A stretch of 64,000 nt of DNA. It comes from a virus. This document shows positions 41,672-49,871 of the stretch, piece after piece; position 1 is the stretch's first letter; the number at the start of each line of letters is the position of its first letter. The notes under the pieces are model-generated. The model ran no database searches. It had not been told where the DNA came from and worked only from the letters and a program-made list of their open reading frames with translations. The stretch covers positions 62,001 to 126,000 of the IMG/VR virus record IMGVR_UViG_3300032213_003144; one strand, written 5' to 3'. The position numbers and the translations under genes are program-made.

Positions 41672-42232
41672 TCACCTGTCAGCATTTGGTGGCGATTCAA
41701 AGAATGGCCCAGAAATACCCTCTTTCCCGGATGGGGCCTCTATCGGGACCCATGCACGAGCATAGTTGTGTTCTTTTATCTTTCGCACTTTTATCAGACT
41801 GCTGTCAAGCATTAACGATAACTCATCAGATTTCATGCACAACATGTCATCAAAATCCTGGTTCGTGTAGCGACCTGACCGTTTCATCTCGCGAACTATT
41901 TTTGAAAGCTTTGCTGCAACAATGACAGATTTTCCTCGATTTAGCTGAATGTGCATCATCATTGCTTCTAGCTTGTCGCAATCATGGAATACAACAGGTA
42001 TACGATTGCCGTGAATTTCAGATATTTCAGAAATACTCATAAATAGGTTGTATCTCTCCGAACCATCTATTATCTCGCCAGTCTCCCTCCGTGCGTGTAT
42101 TGGGTGTATGAACCCATGCTGCATTAAGGATGAAGAAATTACGAGCAGCTCAGGTCTAATCGTGTATGTTGTCTTCCAATCTGGGATAACGAGCGAGCCA
42201 GCACTAACCCATTCAATTTTTATTTCTTTCAT
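41672..42232 (-). CDS. ParB-like nuclease-domain protein (copy 1)
   Basis: 186 residues. LVISSSLMQHGFIHPIHARRETGEIIDGSERYNLFM corresponds to the ParB/Srx fold order (I..S....G...P......G.iidG.eR), followed by IPVVFHDCDKLEAMMMHIQLN. Proteins of this type act as CTP-switch or nuclease-like modules and pair with PAPS-reductase-like proteins, as in the IbrA/IbrB system. It overlaps the PAPS-reductase-like gene by 4 nt, giving a coupled pair. Nuclease activity cannot be claimed from sequence. Confidence 0.75.
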   Translation of the reverse strand: MKEIKIEWVSAGSLVIPDWKTTYTIRPELLVISSSLMQHGFIHPIHARRETGEIIDGSERYNLFMSISEISEIHGNRIPVVFHDCDKLEAMMMHIQLNRGKSVIVAAKLSKIVREMKRSGRYTNQDFDDMLCMKSDELSLMLDSSLIKVRKIKEHNYARAWVPIEAPSGKEGISGPFFESPPNADR

Positions 42233-43356
42233 AGTTCTAGTTCGCTTTCAATTATTCTCACTGCATTTGCTTTGGTCTTTGGTCCAACAGGGGTCGGCGA
42301 ATTAACATCTATCTCATTGAGCATGAGATTTCTTATTAACCAAGAAATCGGATATCCATATGGGTCCTGAATATGTTTTTTTCTAAACTTTGAAACATAA
42401 ACACGCGCTTCCATTTTTCTTCTATCGCCAACAAGATACTCTTCAATAAACTCAGATGCACCATCAAATCCTCTACCAGAGTATCTGGCAATAAGGCTTT
42501 CGCTGTCAAATTCAGGCCACCACCTTCGCTGCGCGTCGATGAACGGGAAGCACTCCCAAAGCCTGTCATAAAATTCTGGCTCAGTAGCAATAACATCGCC
42601 TATCCTTCTGATTGCTGTTGCATGGAGCGGTATCCCAACCCTCGTATTACTACCAGTAGCTACCGCCAAGTCGTAGTACTCACAGTATTCGGCTCCGTGT
42701 TCTTCTGTTATGAACTTAAATACGTCATTCGTATTCCAGTCATAAATTACTTTTGCAAATTTAAGAGGAATTCCAGCCTTGAGTTTATATGGAGTATTGA
42801 TGTAATTTTCGTGCAGTTTCTGGACTACGGAGCGATATCGCACCATTGACTCACTAGCCCTAACTCCTGTAAGAAACGCAACATTGCCCTTTTTACCCTG
42901 CATCGTGTAGTAGTCGGTTTGTTCAGGGAGAGACGTACTATGCGATAGACCAAAGTGGTTACCGTTGATAGCAAACTCTGGCATGTCTCTTAGCCATCTT
43001 TGCTGCTCGCCTCTTTGCTCACTCCATAGGATTGTTGTGAGCCTATATCCAAGAATCCAAATTTCAGCAGGGTATGGCAAGCAGTACCACTCCATATCAA
43101 CCCAGTCGTAGTTCCTGACCTTCTCAACGTATTCAACAACGCTTGGGCTCACCATCTCTTCGTCACGGAAAATAACTTTTACCGGACCGAGTCCTCTTTC
43201 TTCGTGCACTTCTTTGGCTAGATAGAGAATTGCTGTTGAGTCTTTCCCACCAGAAAACTGAACGCACACCGTGTCGAACTGGTCGTAGACATGCCTAATA
43301 CGCTGTCTTGCAGCATCCACGCATGTCATATCTAGGAATAATCTCTGTCTAGTCAT
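42229..43356 (-). CDS. PAPS reductase-family (IbrA-like) protein
   Basis: 375 residues. The PP-loop SGGKDST (35-41), FRDEEMVSPSVVEYVEKV, and TGVRASESMVRYRS are typical of the phosphoadenosine phosphosulfate reductase superfamily, as in IbrA. The C-terminal redox Cys motif of true CysH (ECGLH) is absent, so adenylylation or ATP-dependent thiolation of another substrate is more likely than sulfate reduction. It sits between two ParB-like genes with 4-nt overlaps each side. The role may be transcription control or nucleic acid modification; both are inference. Confidence 0.82.
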   Translation of the reverse strand: MTRQRLFLDMTCVDAARQRIRHVYDQFDTVCVQFSGGKDSTAILYLAKEVHEERGLGPVKVIFRDEEMVSPSVVEYVEKVRNYDWVDMEWYCLPYPAEIWILGYRLTTILWSEQRGEQQRWLRDMPEFAINGNHFGLSHSTSLPEQTDYYTMQGKKGNVAFLTGVRASESMVRYRSVVQKLHENYINTPYKLKAGIPLKFAKVIYDWNTNDVFKFITEEHGAEYCEYYDLAVATGSNTRVGIPLHATAIRRIGDVIATEPEFYDRLWECFPFIDAQRRWWPEFDSESLIARYSGRGFDGASEFIEEYLVGDRRKMEARVYVSKFRKKHIQDPYGYPISWLIRNLMLNEIDVNSPTPVGPKTKANAVRIIESELEL

Positions 43357-44162
43357 GGTGTGTGCTCTGAGATAAATGAAATTAATTTCTCAGCAACAGT
43401 GTCACCTTCCAATCCTGCGTCAGAACGTAGCCACTTTATGAACGTATACCACTCAGCTTGTTGCTGAGTGTCGTCAAAAACTATTGTGTACTGAACAACA
43501 GCCTGTGGTGCCGAGCGAGGGGAAACCGTGGTTGAACCCCTAATCACTGCGTCGTTCTGGTCGACTCCAGGACGAACATTTATTTGCTGATTTCCATCTT
43601 TGTCTTTTGTTATTGAGACGGTATTTAGGTCGACCGACGTGTCTTTCTTTACTTTTTCTTCTTCTTCTTCTTCTTTAGAAAAAATAATTGGTGGAACGTA
43701 TTTGTCCGAACCAAGAACTTGATACTCTTCCCTGATTGATGTCTGTTCAAATTCTGCAATCTCGAACTCATCCCATCCAAGACTGTCAACGAGCTCTGGA
43801 TACTCTTCGTGAATTTCAAGGATGAACTCACTTAGCAATTCCGCTTCTGTGTAGCCAAGCTCCATTGTTCTGTTGTCGGCAATAGCAAATGCAATCGCCT
43901 TCTTATTGTCAACGTCATAGCTAACTGCTGCTATCTTGTCCCATCCAAGAAGTTTTGCTGCTTCTAGCTGATGGTTACCCGCAATAACTGTTGCCGTTCC
44001 ATCGTCGTTTGGGCGAATAACAATTGGTTTTATCTGCCCAAATTCTTTATATGAAGCCATGATTGACTGGACGTTACCTTTTCTTGGGTTTCCCTCAAGT
44101 GGAACAAGTTTGTCGACATCAACAGCAAGTTGCTTTAATGATTCGTGAATTTTATCTGACAT
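43353..44162 (-). CDS. ParB-like nuclease-domain protein (copy 2)
   Basis: 269 residues. N-terminal ParB domain: LVPLEGNPRKG, YKEFGQIKPIVIR, TVIAGNHQLEAAKLLGW, AVSYDVDNKKAIAFAIADNRT. The R of GxxRxxAA is Q (GNHQLEAA). A Glu-rich linker follows, then a C-terminal domain (VVQYTIVFDDTQQQAEWYTFIKWL). It overlaps the PAPS-reductase-like gene by 4 nt and lies 2 nt before the 111-residue gene. A DNA-binding or modification partner is likely. Confidence 0.8.
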   Translation of the reverse strand: MSDKIHESLKQLAVDVDKLVPLEGNPRKGNVQSIMASYKEFGQIKPIVIRPNDDGTATVIAGNHQLEAAKLLGWDKIAAVSYDVDNKKAIAFAIADNRTMELGYTEAELLSEFILEIHEEYPELVDSLGWDEFEIAEFEQTSIREEYQVLGSDKYVPPIIFSKEEEEEEKVKKDTSVDLNTVSITKDKDGNQQINVRPGVDQNDAVIRGSTTVSPRSAPQAVVQYTIVFDDTQQQAEWYTFIKWLRSDAGLEGDTVAEKLISFISEHTP

Positions 44163-44164
44163 AG

Positions 44165-44500
44165 TTATACCTGTGTTCTGACGTTTGCATTGAGTGTTCT
44201 CATTGCGTCAATTGATGTTCTTAGGGATAGAAGTAATTCTCTCTTCGTTTTAACTAACGCCTCTGCGCACCTGTAGTCAAAATTTTGCTCGTCCATCTTG
44301 TAGTCCGCCCAAGCTTCTCGCTCCTTGATTGAACCCTTCGCGGATAAATATTCGCGAGCCCATGTTGACTTATAGAGCGCATCTTTTTTTGCAGCGTCCA
44401 TCGCTAAGGTTTCAAATTTTTCTGTTTCTGTTTCAAGTCTGTCTATTAGTCTTATAAGCTCTTGTTCAATTTCTACCTGGCTTATGGGTGATGTTCTCAT
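44165..44500 (-). CDS. Hypothetical helical protein (111 aa)
   Basis: 111 residues from the ATG at 44500, which overlaps the stop of the RuvC-like gene (TAATG) and has GGGG 5 nt upstream; a longer reading frame upstream lies within RuvC and is less likely. It is nearly all helical, with EQELIRLIDRLETETEKFET and long amphipathic stretches, probably a coiled coil. No family recognised. It forms part of the recombination operon. Confidence 0.6.
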   Translation of the reverse strand: MRTSPISQVEIEQELIRLIDRLETETEKFETLAMDAAKKDALYKSTWAREYLSAKGSIKEREAWADYKMDEQNFDYRCAEALVKTKRELLLSLRTSIDAMRTLNANVRTQV

Positions 44501-45027
44501 TATTCCCCTTTTTTCTCGATTGGCGTCCAATCTACCTTGGCTAGGGCATCCATGTTCTGTGCCGGCCAATTAAATCGTGGTTTACCTATGTGGGCCAAGC
44601 CCATCTCCTGCAGAACCCACGCGTCACATCTGTCATCAGCTCCAGGATTTTGCCAAACAATTCCAGTACGTGCTGATATAGACGAAATCACTTCATTTTT
44701 TGATGCGTTTCCTTTTCCGGTTGCAAACTTTGCTCGACACGTTGGGGGTATCGTTACGTAGGGAATTCCAATTTGCCACAGCAGTAGGCGAATCACCCCA
44801 CCGAGCTCTCCAATAGAGAAAGCCTGACCGCTGCGTGAAGCAAACGAGTAACCCTCAAGCATGACGGCCTTTACCTCGTATCTATTGATTAGGGATTCTA
44901 TTTCCCTTTTTACTAGCCAGAGTCTTTCTGGTCCAGACTTATTAAAAGAGATAACTCCAGATTCGTCGCCAAACGCATACCCAGTTGATGTTAGGGATAG
45001 GTCTAGTCCAAGAAAATCGTTTATCAC
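44500..45027 (-). CDS. RuvC-like Holliday junction resolvase
   Basis: 175 residues with a GTG start. RNase H-fold residues: D9 (FLGLDLSLTSTG), E58 (VMLEGYSF), D131/D132 and D135 (GADDRCDAW), as in RuvC. The region SIGELGGVIRLLLWQ and VTIPPTCRAKFATGKGNASKNEV matches too. It cuts four-way junctions made in phage DNA recombination and replication, helping clear DNA for packaging. It is the first gene after the terminator at 45053-45085. Confidence 0.88.
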   Translation of the reverse strand: MINDFLGLDLSLTSTGYAFGDESGVISFNKSGPERLWLVKREIESLINRYEVKAVMLEGYSFASRSGQAFSIGELGGVIRLLLWQIGIPYVTIPPTCRAKFATGKGNASKNEVISSISARTGIVWQNPGADDRCDAWVLQEMGLAHIGKPRFNWPAQNMDALAKVDWTPIEKKGE

Positions 45028-45052
45028 AGTGACATACTAACCTAAAAGCAAA

Positions 45053-45085
45053 AACCCACCGAACATCCAGCGAGTTCGGTGGGTT
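45053..45085 (-). terminator. Rho-independent terminator
   Basis: A perfect 12-bp stem (AACCCACCGAAC / GTTCGGTGGGTT) with a 9-nt loop is followed on the minus strand by TTTGCTTTT. It ends transcription ahead of the RuvC-like gene, so RuvC and downstream genes need their own promoter or read-through. Confidence 0.8.
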
Positions 45086-45264
45086 AAATTCGAACCGTTT
45101 GCGGCGGCTCAGAATCATTGCCGTGTAGGAACACTCGACTCTTGGACCACCGCCTTTCTTCCGTGAAGGGTAGATATCGGCTAGACGAATTAAGGTTAGC
45201 ACTTATGTTATGCACTAATAAGTGAAGAGCTTTTAAATAATGTTCCACTAAAGTAAAAAACGCA

Positions 45265-45294
45265 AAAGCCGAGTGAGTCTCCCCACCCGACTTT
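45265..45294 (-). terminator. Rho-independent terminator after the HNH gene
   Basis: On the minus strand, AAAGTCGGGTGGG - GAGA - CTCACTCGGCTTT forms a 13-bp stem that is perfect if G-U pairs are allowed, with a GNRA-type GAGA loop, followed by TGCGTTTTTT. The plus-strand version would have mismatches, so it is oriented for minus-strand transcripts ending after the HNH gene. Confidence 0.75.
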
Positions 45295-45374
45295 CGCGCC
45301 TATAACGGTCCTAAGAATTACAACGATACACCCGTACTAAATAGTGAAAGTGTTAATTATAAAACTATAAATAA

Positions 45375-45716
45375 TTATCTTTCCCAGCCATGTTTTGCTA
45401 ACCCTAAATCAAACGCAAGTTGAGGGTAATTACCAATTCTTACGTGACACAGCCTGCAAACTGCAAGTACATTTTCCTCATCAAGTATGGAGCCACCCTG
45501 AGAGCGTCTGATTATTTCGTGAACATCCCTACTGAGATGTTGGTTGTATGTCGTCTTGCCGTCGTGAGTTGCAAAAACTTTACAAGCCTCGCATGCCGGT
45601 CTTTCCCTTAGTATTTTTTCAACAAACTTACGCCGTTCGACATAAATCTCTTCGGTTTTTGCACTTCTTTTTTTAGGAGGGCCACTTCTCTTGATTGGTT
45701 TGTTTCTTCGAATCAT
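45375..45716 (-). CDS. HNH endonuclease
   Basis: 113 residues. Basic N-terminus, then zinc ligands C42/C45 (CEAC), H66-E67 in DVHEIIRRSQGG, N82 in LDEENVLAVC, and C87/C90 with H91 (CRLCH). This is the classic HNH pattern with two Cys pairs. Phage HNH nucleases near terminases often act in DNA packaging (stimulating terminase cutting); others are homing enzymes. It lies in the terminase-proximal operon, which fits packaging. Confidence 0.85.
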   Translation of the reverse strand: MIRRNKPIKRSGPPKKRSAKTEEIYVERRKFVEKILRERPACEACKVFATHDGKTTYNQHLSRDVHEIIRRSQGGSILDEENVLAVCRLCHVRIGNYPQLAFDLGLAKHGWER

Positions 45717-45744
45717 TGGCGACCTCTATGCTCATGTTGTTTAC

Positions 45745-46254
45745 CTAGAGTGAATCCTCGCTAATGTCTTCGAATGTCCACTTGTTATCAAGAGTATCCC
45801 ACAGCGAACGGTCTATCGCCGTATCTTCTAGGTCAAAATCCCTGAGCATTGCTCTGTGCTTTGCTATTGCTCGCTTGAAGAACTCAACCTGTTCCCAGCC
45901 ATCGTTTTGCATTTCTTGGCCAGTCGAAATCATGACAGCAACTTCATCAAGCCTTCTATCAACATGAAATTTGAAGCGTTTAATTCTTGTTGCCTTGGTC
46001 TCGTAGTAGGAACCAGCTTCGCGAGTTAGCTTTGTTCCAGCCCTCCCTAGCGAGCCGTATCGTGCAAGGTCGGACTCTGAGTCAGCCTCTATATCGTCGA
46101 TTTGAAGTTGGAGATTATTGGATAGTGCGAGAAGTGCGTCTTTCCATTTTTCCCAGTTCTCCTGCTTCATTAATTCTTTTTTATGCAAAGGTGACAGTTT
46201 GTTTTTAACTTCTTCTGCAACCATGCGCGCAAAAGCATCGTCGTTCGTAATCAT
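45745..46254 (-). CDS. Hypothetical protein (169 aa)
   Basis: 169 residues, mainly helical, with a coiled-coil-like middle (ALLALSNNLQLQIDDIEADSE) and a C-terminal part (NDGWEQVEFFKRAIAKHRAML). No family recognised. It lies between the Cas4-like nuclease and the HNH gene in a recombination operon, so a DNA-metabolism accessory role is possible but unsupported by motif. Confidence 0.6.
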   Translation of the reverse strand: MITNDDAFARMVAEEVKNKLSPLHKKELMKQENWEKWKDALLALSNNLQLQIDDIEADSESDLARYGSLGRAGTKLTREAGSYYETKATRIKRFKFHVDRRLDEVAVMISTGQEMQNDGWEQVEFFKRAIAKHRAMLRDFDLEDTAIDRSLWDTLDNKWTFEDISEDSL

Positions 46255-46264
46255 TTAATTCCCC

Positions 46265-47056
46265 TTATTTCCAGGCTGGACAAAAAGACTTGTATCCGCA
46301 CCATCCACACAAAACTGACTTCTTGGCTTCAAACTCCCCGGAGACACATCTTTCGTCTATTCCGGACTTTGTGTTTTGTATCTTCTCAACAACCCGACTA
46401 ACGTCAGATGGGGTTATCTGCATCTCAAAGCGAACTCCGTCTTTCAGGTACAAAAGTTCGGCTGATGATTCTTCTGATTCAATCCCGATGCTTGAAAGAA
46501 GCTGGGAATAAATAATCAATTGGAAGAACCTGTCTTGAAGGTCTGATTTGCGTGGAGTTTTACCTGTCTTGTAGTCACTGATTTTTGGTGCTCCAGTAAC
46601 TGCGTCCTGAGTAAGTCGGTCGATGAATCCACGTATTTTGACTCCACCAATCCCACCACTAACGAAAGACTCAAGGCTATGAGGCGCTATTAACGCTGGG
46701 TCTTCAAGTCTCCAAAGGTTTTCAACACACCACCAAGCAGACCATCTGAATAGCTTTAGATTTTTGTCATCGGTCACAATCTCTTGAACCTGTACCGCCC
46801 ACTTTGTGTCCCACTGTTCTTTGGCAATTATTTTTGCTTGTTCCTGTGTTCTGAACTCTGGTGGGAGTTTGTACATTTCTTCAAGAATGTCGTGAACAAA
46901 GTTGCCGAGAAGAGCTTCTTTGCCACTTGGGTCCTTGATGTTGTCAATCTTGCTGTACTTAAATTTAAGCGGGCACTGATTAAATGTAGAGATGGATGAT
47001 GGTGATAGAAACTCTGGAGCTTTTAGTCCACCATTACTGTTACTTTGTGTCGACAT
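46265..47056 (-). CDS. Cas4/RecB-like PD-(D/E)XK exonuclease with Fe-S cluster
   Basis: 263 residues from the ATG at 47056 (GGTGG upstream); an ATG at 47068 would add four. FLSPSSISTFNQCPLKFKY (C28), GNFVHDILEEMY, GFIDRL and ISDYKTGK are the PD-(D/E)XK core; C250, C253 and C259 (VLCGWCGYKSFCPAW) with C28 make the four Fe-S ligands of Cas4/AddB-type nucleases. It overlaps the Rad52-like gene, so resection by this exonuclease may feed single-strand annealing. Confidence 0.85.
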   Translation of the reverse strand: MSTQSNSNGGLKAPEFLSPSSISTFNQCPLKFKYSKIDNIKDPSGKEALLGNFVHDILEEMYKLPPEFRTQEQAKIIAKEQWDTKWAVQVQEIVTDDKNLKLFRWSAWWCVENLWRLEDPALIAPHSLESFVSGGIGGVKIRGFIDRLTQDAVTGAPKISDYKTGKTPRKSDLQDRFFQLIIYSQLLSSIGIESEESSAELLYLKDGVRFEMQITPSDVSRVVEKIQNTKSGIDERCVSGEFEAKKSVLCGWCGYKSFCPAWK

Positions 47057-47747
47057 ATTTGCCACCAAACTGAAGACGCAAGGCTTCTACTACGAGGGCC
47101 TGTAGGTCATCGAGTGACGCTGTTGTCTTCGTTGGCTTTGGCTTGCCGCCACTGTGCGTGGACCAGAACTCGTTGAGTTCATTCTTTTGCTCCTTGGTGA
47201 GCGCTTTTGTTATTTCAACAAAAGTATCCCACTTCTCTTCCAGCTCTGTTTTTGGTGCTACCTCAACTGGTTCTGCTTGGTGGGGTGTCGAGAAGCCGGC
47301 TTCCATTGCATCCTCAATATCCATCGCGTCTGCAGAGCGTGACAGGTAAAGGCCAACACCAATCAGTTGCGCAGCTTTTTTGAGCGCATCAGAAACTGCC
47401 ATTTTTCTTGAGTTTCCGTAATCCAACGGTTTCCCAGTTGCTTTGATTCTTTTTACTGGTGCTCCGCCAACGGCATGCTTTACGACTCTCTTGCCGTTTC
47501 CAAAATCAACAGTGAGGCTCACATGGGCACTCAGCTCATCGACATTTGTTGAAACTTCATCGCAGCTAATTATTTCGAACGACCAACCATCAACGCCGAG
47601 AACTTTGTTGAGACGATTTATGACTTCACTCACGGGGATGAACTTTAAGTTGACCCCAGAAAGATTCATGCTTTTTTCCATCTCCTCAGGGAATGGTGCG
47701 TAAAGCGCTTGGGTTATTGCCTGTTCGTTTACTTGTTGTTGTTCCAT
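47040..47747 (-). CDS. Rad52-like single-strand annealing protein
   Basis: 235 residues. VSEVINRLNKVLGVDGWSFEI, then GGAPVKRIKATGKPLDYGNSRKMAVSDALKKAAQLIGVGLYL is the Rad52/Rad22 (Sak-type) core. These phage recombinases anneal complementary single strands during replication and repair. The C-terminal 90 residues are a linker and a helical end. Partner of the overlapping Cas4-like exonuclease and near RuvC, forming a phage recombination set placed inside the packaging block. Confidence 0.85.
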   Translation of the reverse strand: MEQQQVNEQAITQALYAPFPEEMEKSMNLSGVNLKFIPVSEVINRLNKVLGVDGWSFEIISCDEVSTNVDELSAHVSLTVDFGNGKRVVKHAVGGAPVKRIKATGKPLDYGNSRKMAVSDALKKAAQLIGVGLYLSRSADAMDIEDAMEAGFSTPHQAEPVEVAPKTELEEKWDTFVEITKALTKEQKNELNEFWSTHSGGKPKPTKTTASLDDLQALVVEALRLQFGGKYVDTK

Positions 47748-47775
47748 AGTTGGTTCTATCTCCTATTTCTAGTGG

Positions 47776-48267
47776 TTATTTTGCTTTGCGAACAATGATG
47801 CTTGTTTTGAGGTCGCCGACTTCACAGTAGTTGTCTGGATTAATGCCAATTTTATTGAGTTCTTTAACTCTCCAGTACGATGGCGCGCAATAGGTCAGCA
47901 TGTCAAGAGCGATTTCTTGTGGAGACTTTGTAATCTCACCAGTATCCATGTCTACGGACATCTTCATCAACTTGTCCGCAACCGCAGAACCAAGGTCTTT
48001 GTGCTTCCAGCCCTTGCGCTCGTATGACGAGTTCTTTTCAATTTTGATTCCGCTTGCAAGATTGACCTCTTGCTCATCGCCAATGATTCTTCCCATTGCA
48101 TAAACGTAAGAATCGTAAGCAGTTGCTAAATCGCGCTTCAAGAAATTCAACTCAGCCAGTAACTCGCATGCCTCTGTGACATCTGGATTTGAGTCTGCGT
48201 ATTCCATGAGTTCTGAATCAAGCTCAGCGACGAGCTTTTTAATAAGGTCTAATTTTTCATTGTTCAT
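47776..48267 (-). CDS. Hypothetical protein (163 aa)
   Basis: 163 residues. Helical first half (LIKKLVAELDSELMEYAD, LNFLKRDLATAYDSYVYAM), then a beta/alpha region (IKIEKNSSYERKGWKHKDLG) and a C-terminal strand. No family recognised. Located between the terminase and the Rad52-like gene on the same strand with short gaps; perhaps a recombination accessory protein (inference from position only). Confidence 0.55.
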   Translation of the reverse strand: MNNEKLDLIKKLVAELDSELMEYADSNPDVTEACELLAELNFLKRDLATAYDSYVYAMGRIIGDEQEVNLASGIKIEKNSSYERKGWKHKDLGSAVADKLMKMSVDMDTGEITKSPQEIALDMLTYCAPSYWRVKELNKIGINPDNYCEVGDLKTSIIVRKAK

Positions 48268-48299
48268 TTTTAATATTCCTTGTGGTAGTGGGTCTATCT

Positions 48300-49613
48300 C
48301 TAGAGCAGTATAGAAACTTTTCTCCTCTGAGGCAACCCCAGGCCAGTTAAAAATGTGAAAGCTCCAGTAGCGGAGTCAACCTGGTCGTCGTGGTCGCAAG
48401 ATTCAGGAAAAGACGAGAATTCGTCTAGCCAGTTGGATAGCCATGGAGCCCTAACGACCCTCACGTTTCCATTTGCAACAGCAGCCGCGAATGGTCTTGC
48501 TCTGGTTTCTTTATCTCCAGTTGACCGTATTGCGGAGAAGTCATAGCCAGGAAGGACGTATCTTGCGTACTGGTCGGCTAGGGCCTTGCCAGACGAGCCT
48601 GGTTCCTGCTCCATTCGTATCGCCACGCCATGCCCGTCCTCTAGTGCTGTTTGGGCTAGAAGCTGCTCAACCTTCTCTCCTCGGACACGGGCTCTCCGTA
48701 CGTCAAGAACGTAGGATATGCCCTCATCAAGCAGCATAAGGGTCCCTACGGTCCAGTCAGGGTCAGGGTTTGAAGATGTTGGCTCTGATGCTGCCAAGTC
48801 CCAGAATCGAACAACTCGCGCAGAACTGGTTATTGGAGGGAGTTCGGCCGAATCAATGATAACGAACCCTGTTCTATCAAATAGGGTGCCGAGCGTTGTG
48901 CTCCACCAGTCGCCCTCCTCTAGTCGTCTGCGTTCAATTGGGTCTAGGGCCTGAAGGGCTTGGCGATATGAAACAGCATCAATTCCTGGGTTATCTGTCA
49001 GTTTTGAAGGAACGAAGATTCTCCCCTCCTGGCGGCCCTCAACGATAAATCGCTGCCTAACCCAATTGGGTGCTGGGTTTGAGGCACATCGCATTCTAAG
49101 GGGAATCTGAGAAACTGGTCCGCTATTTGGACGGCGCAATCGTGAGAAGAGGTATCTATAGTCTGACTCTCGTATTTCAGTGACTTCATCCATCCCTATA
49201 AATTGGAACTCTGAACCCTTATAACGAAGGTAGTCATTGACATTGTTCAGGTAACCGAAAGATACCCTGGCTCCAGATGGGAAGGTAGCGATAAACGTAT
49301 TGCTATTCCAGTGGATGTCATCGTAGTTTGCCATCCATGTCTTGAATCGGTCCATCAACGCTCCAGGGAGCGACAAGTCAGCAAAAGTTCTACGGAAGAG
49401 AATTGCCGAATAACCAGGAATATCTACGTATTGAAGTGCCGACATTAGTAGTGCTGAAGATTTGCCACCACCAGCAGCGCCTCCAAAAAGGGCTTCAAGT
49501 GCGTGCGTTCTGAGAAAAACCTTTTGATTGAGTGATGGCTCCTCAGGACAGAACGGAGTCTCCTTTGGCGTGAGGTACTTAAGCACCTCGTCCCAATTTG
49601 GTTTATTAGCCAT
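48300..49613 (-). CDS. terL: Terminase large subunit
   Basis: 437 residues. ATPase: Walker A GGAAGGGKSS (44-53), FRRTFADLSLPGAL, Walker B FIGMDEV (D142, E143). Nuclease: RFWDLAASEP (first Asp), a middle acidic MEQEPGSSGK, and DHDDQVDSATGAF (final Asp). It pumps DNA into the prohead and cuts concatemers. Length is slightly short for the family but both domains are complete. No small terminase gene is obvious nearby. It is divergent from the small membrane protein at 49668 (54 nt gap). Confidence 0.95.
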   Translation of the reverse strand: MANKPNWDEVLKYLTPKETPFCPEEPSLNQKVFLRTHALEALFGGAAGGGKSSALLMSALQYVDIPGYSAILFRRTFADLSLPGALMDRFKTWMANYDDIHWNSNTFIATFPSGARVSFGYLNNVNDYLRYKGSEFQFIGMDEVTEIRESDYRYLFSRLRRPNSGPVSQIPLRMRCASNPAPNWVRQRFIVEGRQEGRIFVPSKLTDNPGIDAVSYRQALQALDPIERRRLEEGDWWSTTLGTLFDRTGFVIIDSAELPPITSSARVVRFWDLAASEPTSSNPDPDWTVGTLMLLDEGISYVLDVRRARVRGEKVEQLLAQTALEDGHGVAIRMEQEPGSSGKALADQYARYVLPGYDFSAIRSTGDKETRARPFAAAVANGNVRVVRAPWLSNWLDEFSSFPESCDHDDQVDSATGAFTFLTGLGLPQRRKVSILL

Positions 49614-49667
49614 CGGATTTACATTCCCTAATGTCGTAACTCGTGTTTATAGGCTACTGTATGTTAT

Positions 49668-49868
49668 ATGCCCAAACTGAGCACTTTGTCCAATAAGTTC
49701 AAGTCCGTAATAAAACCCAGACTAAATAGACGTACGTTCGCTAATCTGTTCATGGTTTCATTTATACTATGTACAAGTATTGGAGCAGGTTTAATATTCC
49801 CGCCAGCGGGATTAGTGGTTGCCGGACTGACGTGCGGTCTATTTGGTTTATTGTTAGGACTTGAGTAA
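49668..49868 (+). CDS. Small two-helix membrane protein (66 aa)
   Basis: 66 residues: a basic N-terminus (NKFKSVIKPRLNRRTFANL) followed by two hydrophobic helices (about 27-42 and 46-64, LFMVSFILCTSIGAGLIFPP and GLVVAGLTCGLFGLLLG) with a Pro turn. The layout would suit a pinholin-type or other membrane effector, but no lysis gene is next to it. It lies 54 nt from the divergent terminase and 3 nt before the portal. Confidence 0.6.
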   Translation: MPKLSTLSNKFKSVIKPRLNRRTFANLFMVSFILCTSIGAGLIFPPAGLVVAGLTCGLFGLLLGLE

Positions 49869-49871
49869 AAT

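Larger units (their letters stand above)
45028..45374. other. Gene-free 347-nt intergenic region
   Basis: Contains two minus-strand terminator hairpins (45053-45085 and 45265-45294) and about 180 nt between them that can form stems (GGCGG with CCGCC; GTGT-TCCT-ACAC). A minus-strand copy of CGGTGG between them can also pair with the CCACCG in the 5' arm of the downstream terminator, an attenuator-like option. I see no tRNA and no strong promoter. Confidence 0.6.

Noticed and set aside
42229-43356. Assimilatory PAPS reductase (CysH) as auxiliary metabolic gene
   Set aside because: The catalytic C-terminal Cys motif is missing and the gene is coupled to ParB-like partners, so an IbrA-like role fits better.
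45061-45120. GGTTCGAAT on the minus strand resembling a tRNA T-loop
   Set aside because: The flanking bases do not form a T-stem, no D or anticodon arm is found, and the acceptor-like CCACCG belongs to the terminator stem.
44942-45202. Minus-strand open frame of 86 codons starting in the 45028-45374 gap
   Set aside because: It crosses a perfect terminator hairpin with its T-tract and runs into the RuvC gene in another frame; no ribosome site. A coding role is not excluded but less likely than non-coding.
49614-49667. Divergent promoters between terminase and small membrane gene
   Set aside because: AT-rich words such as TATAAA occur, but no -35/-10 pair with proper spacing could be supported.
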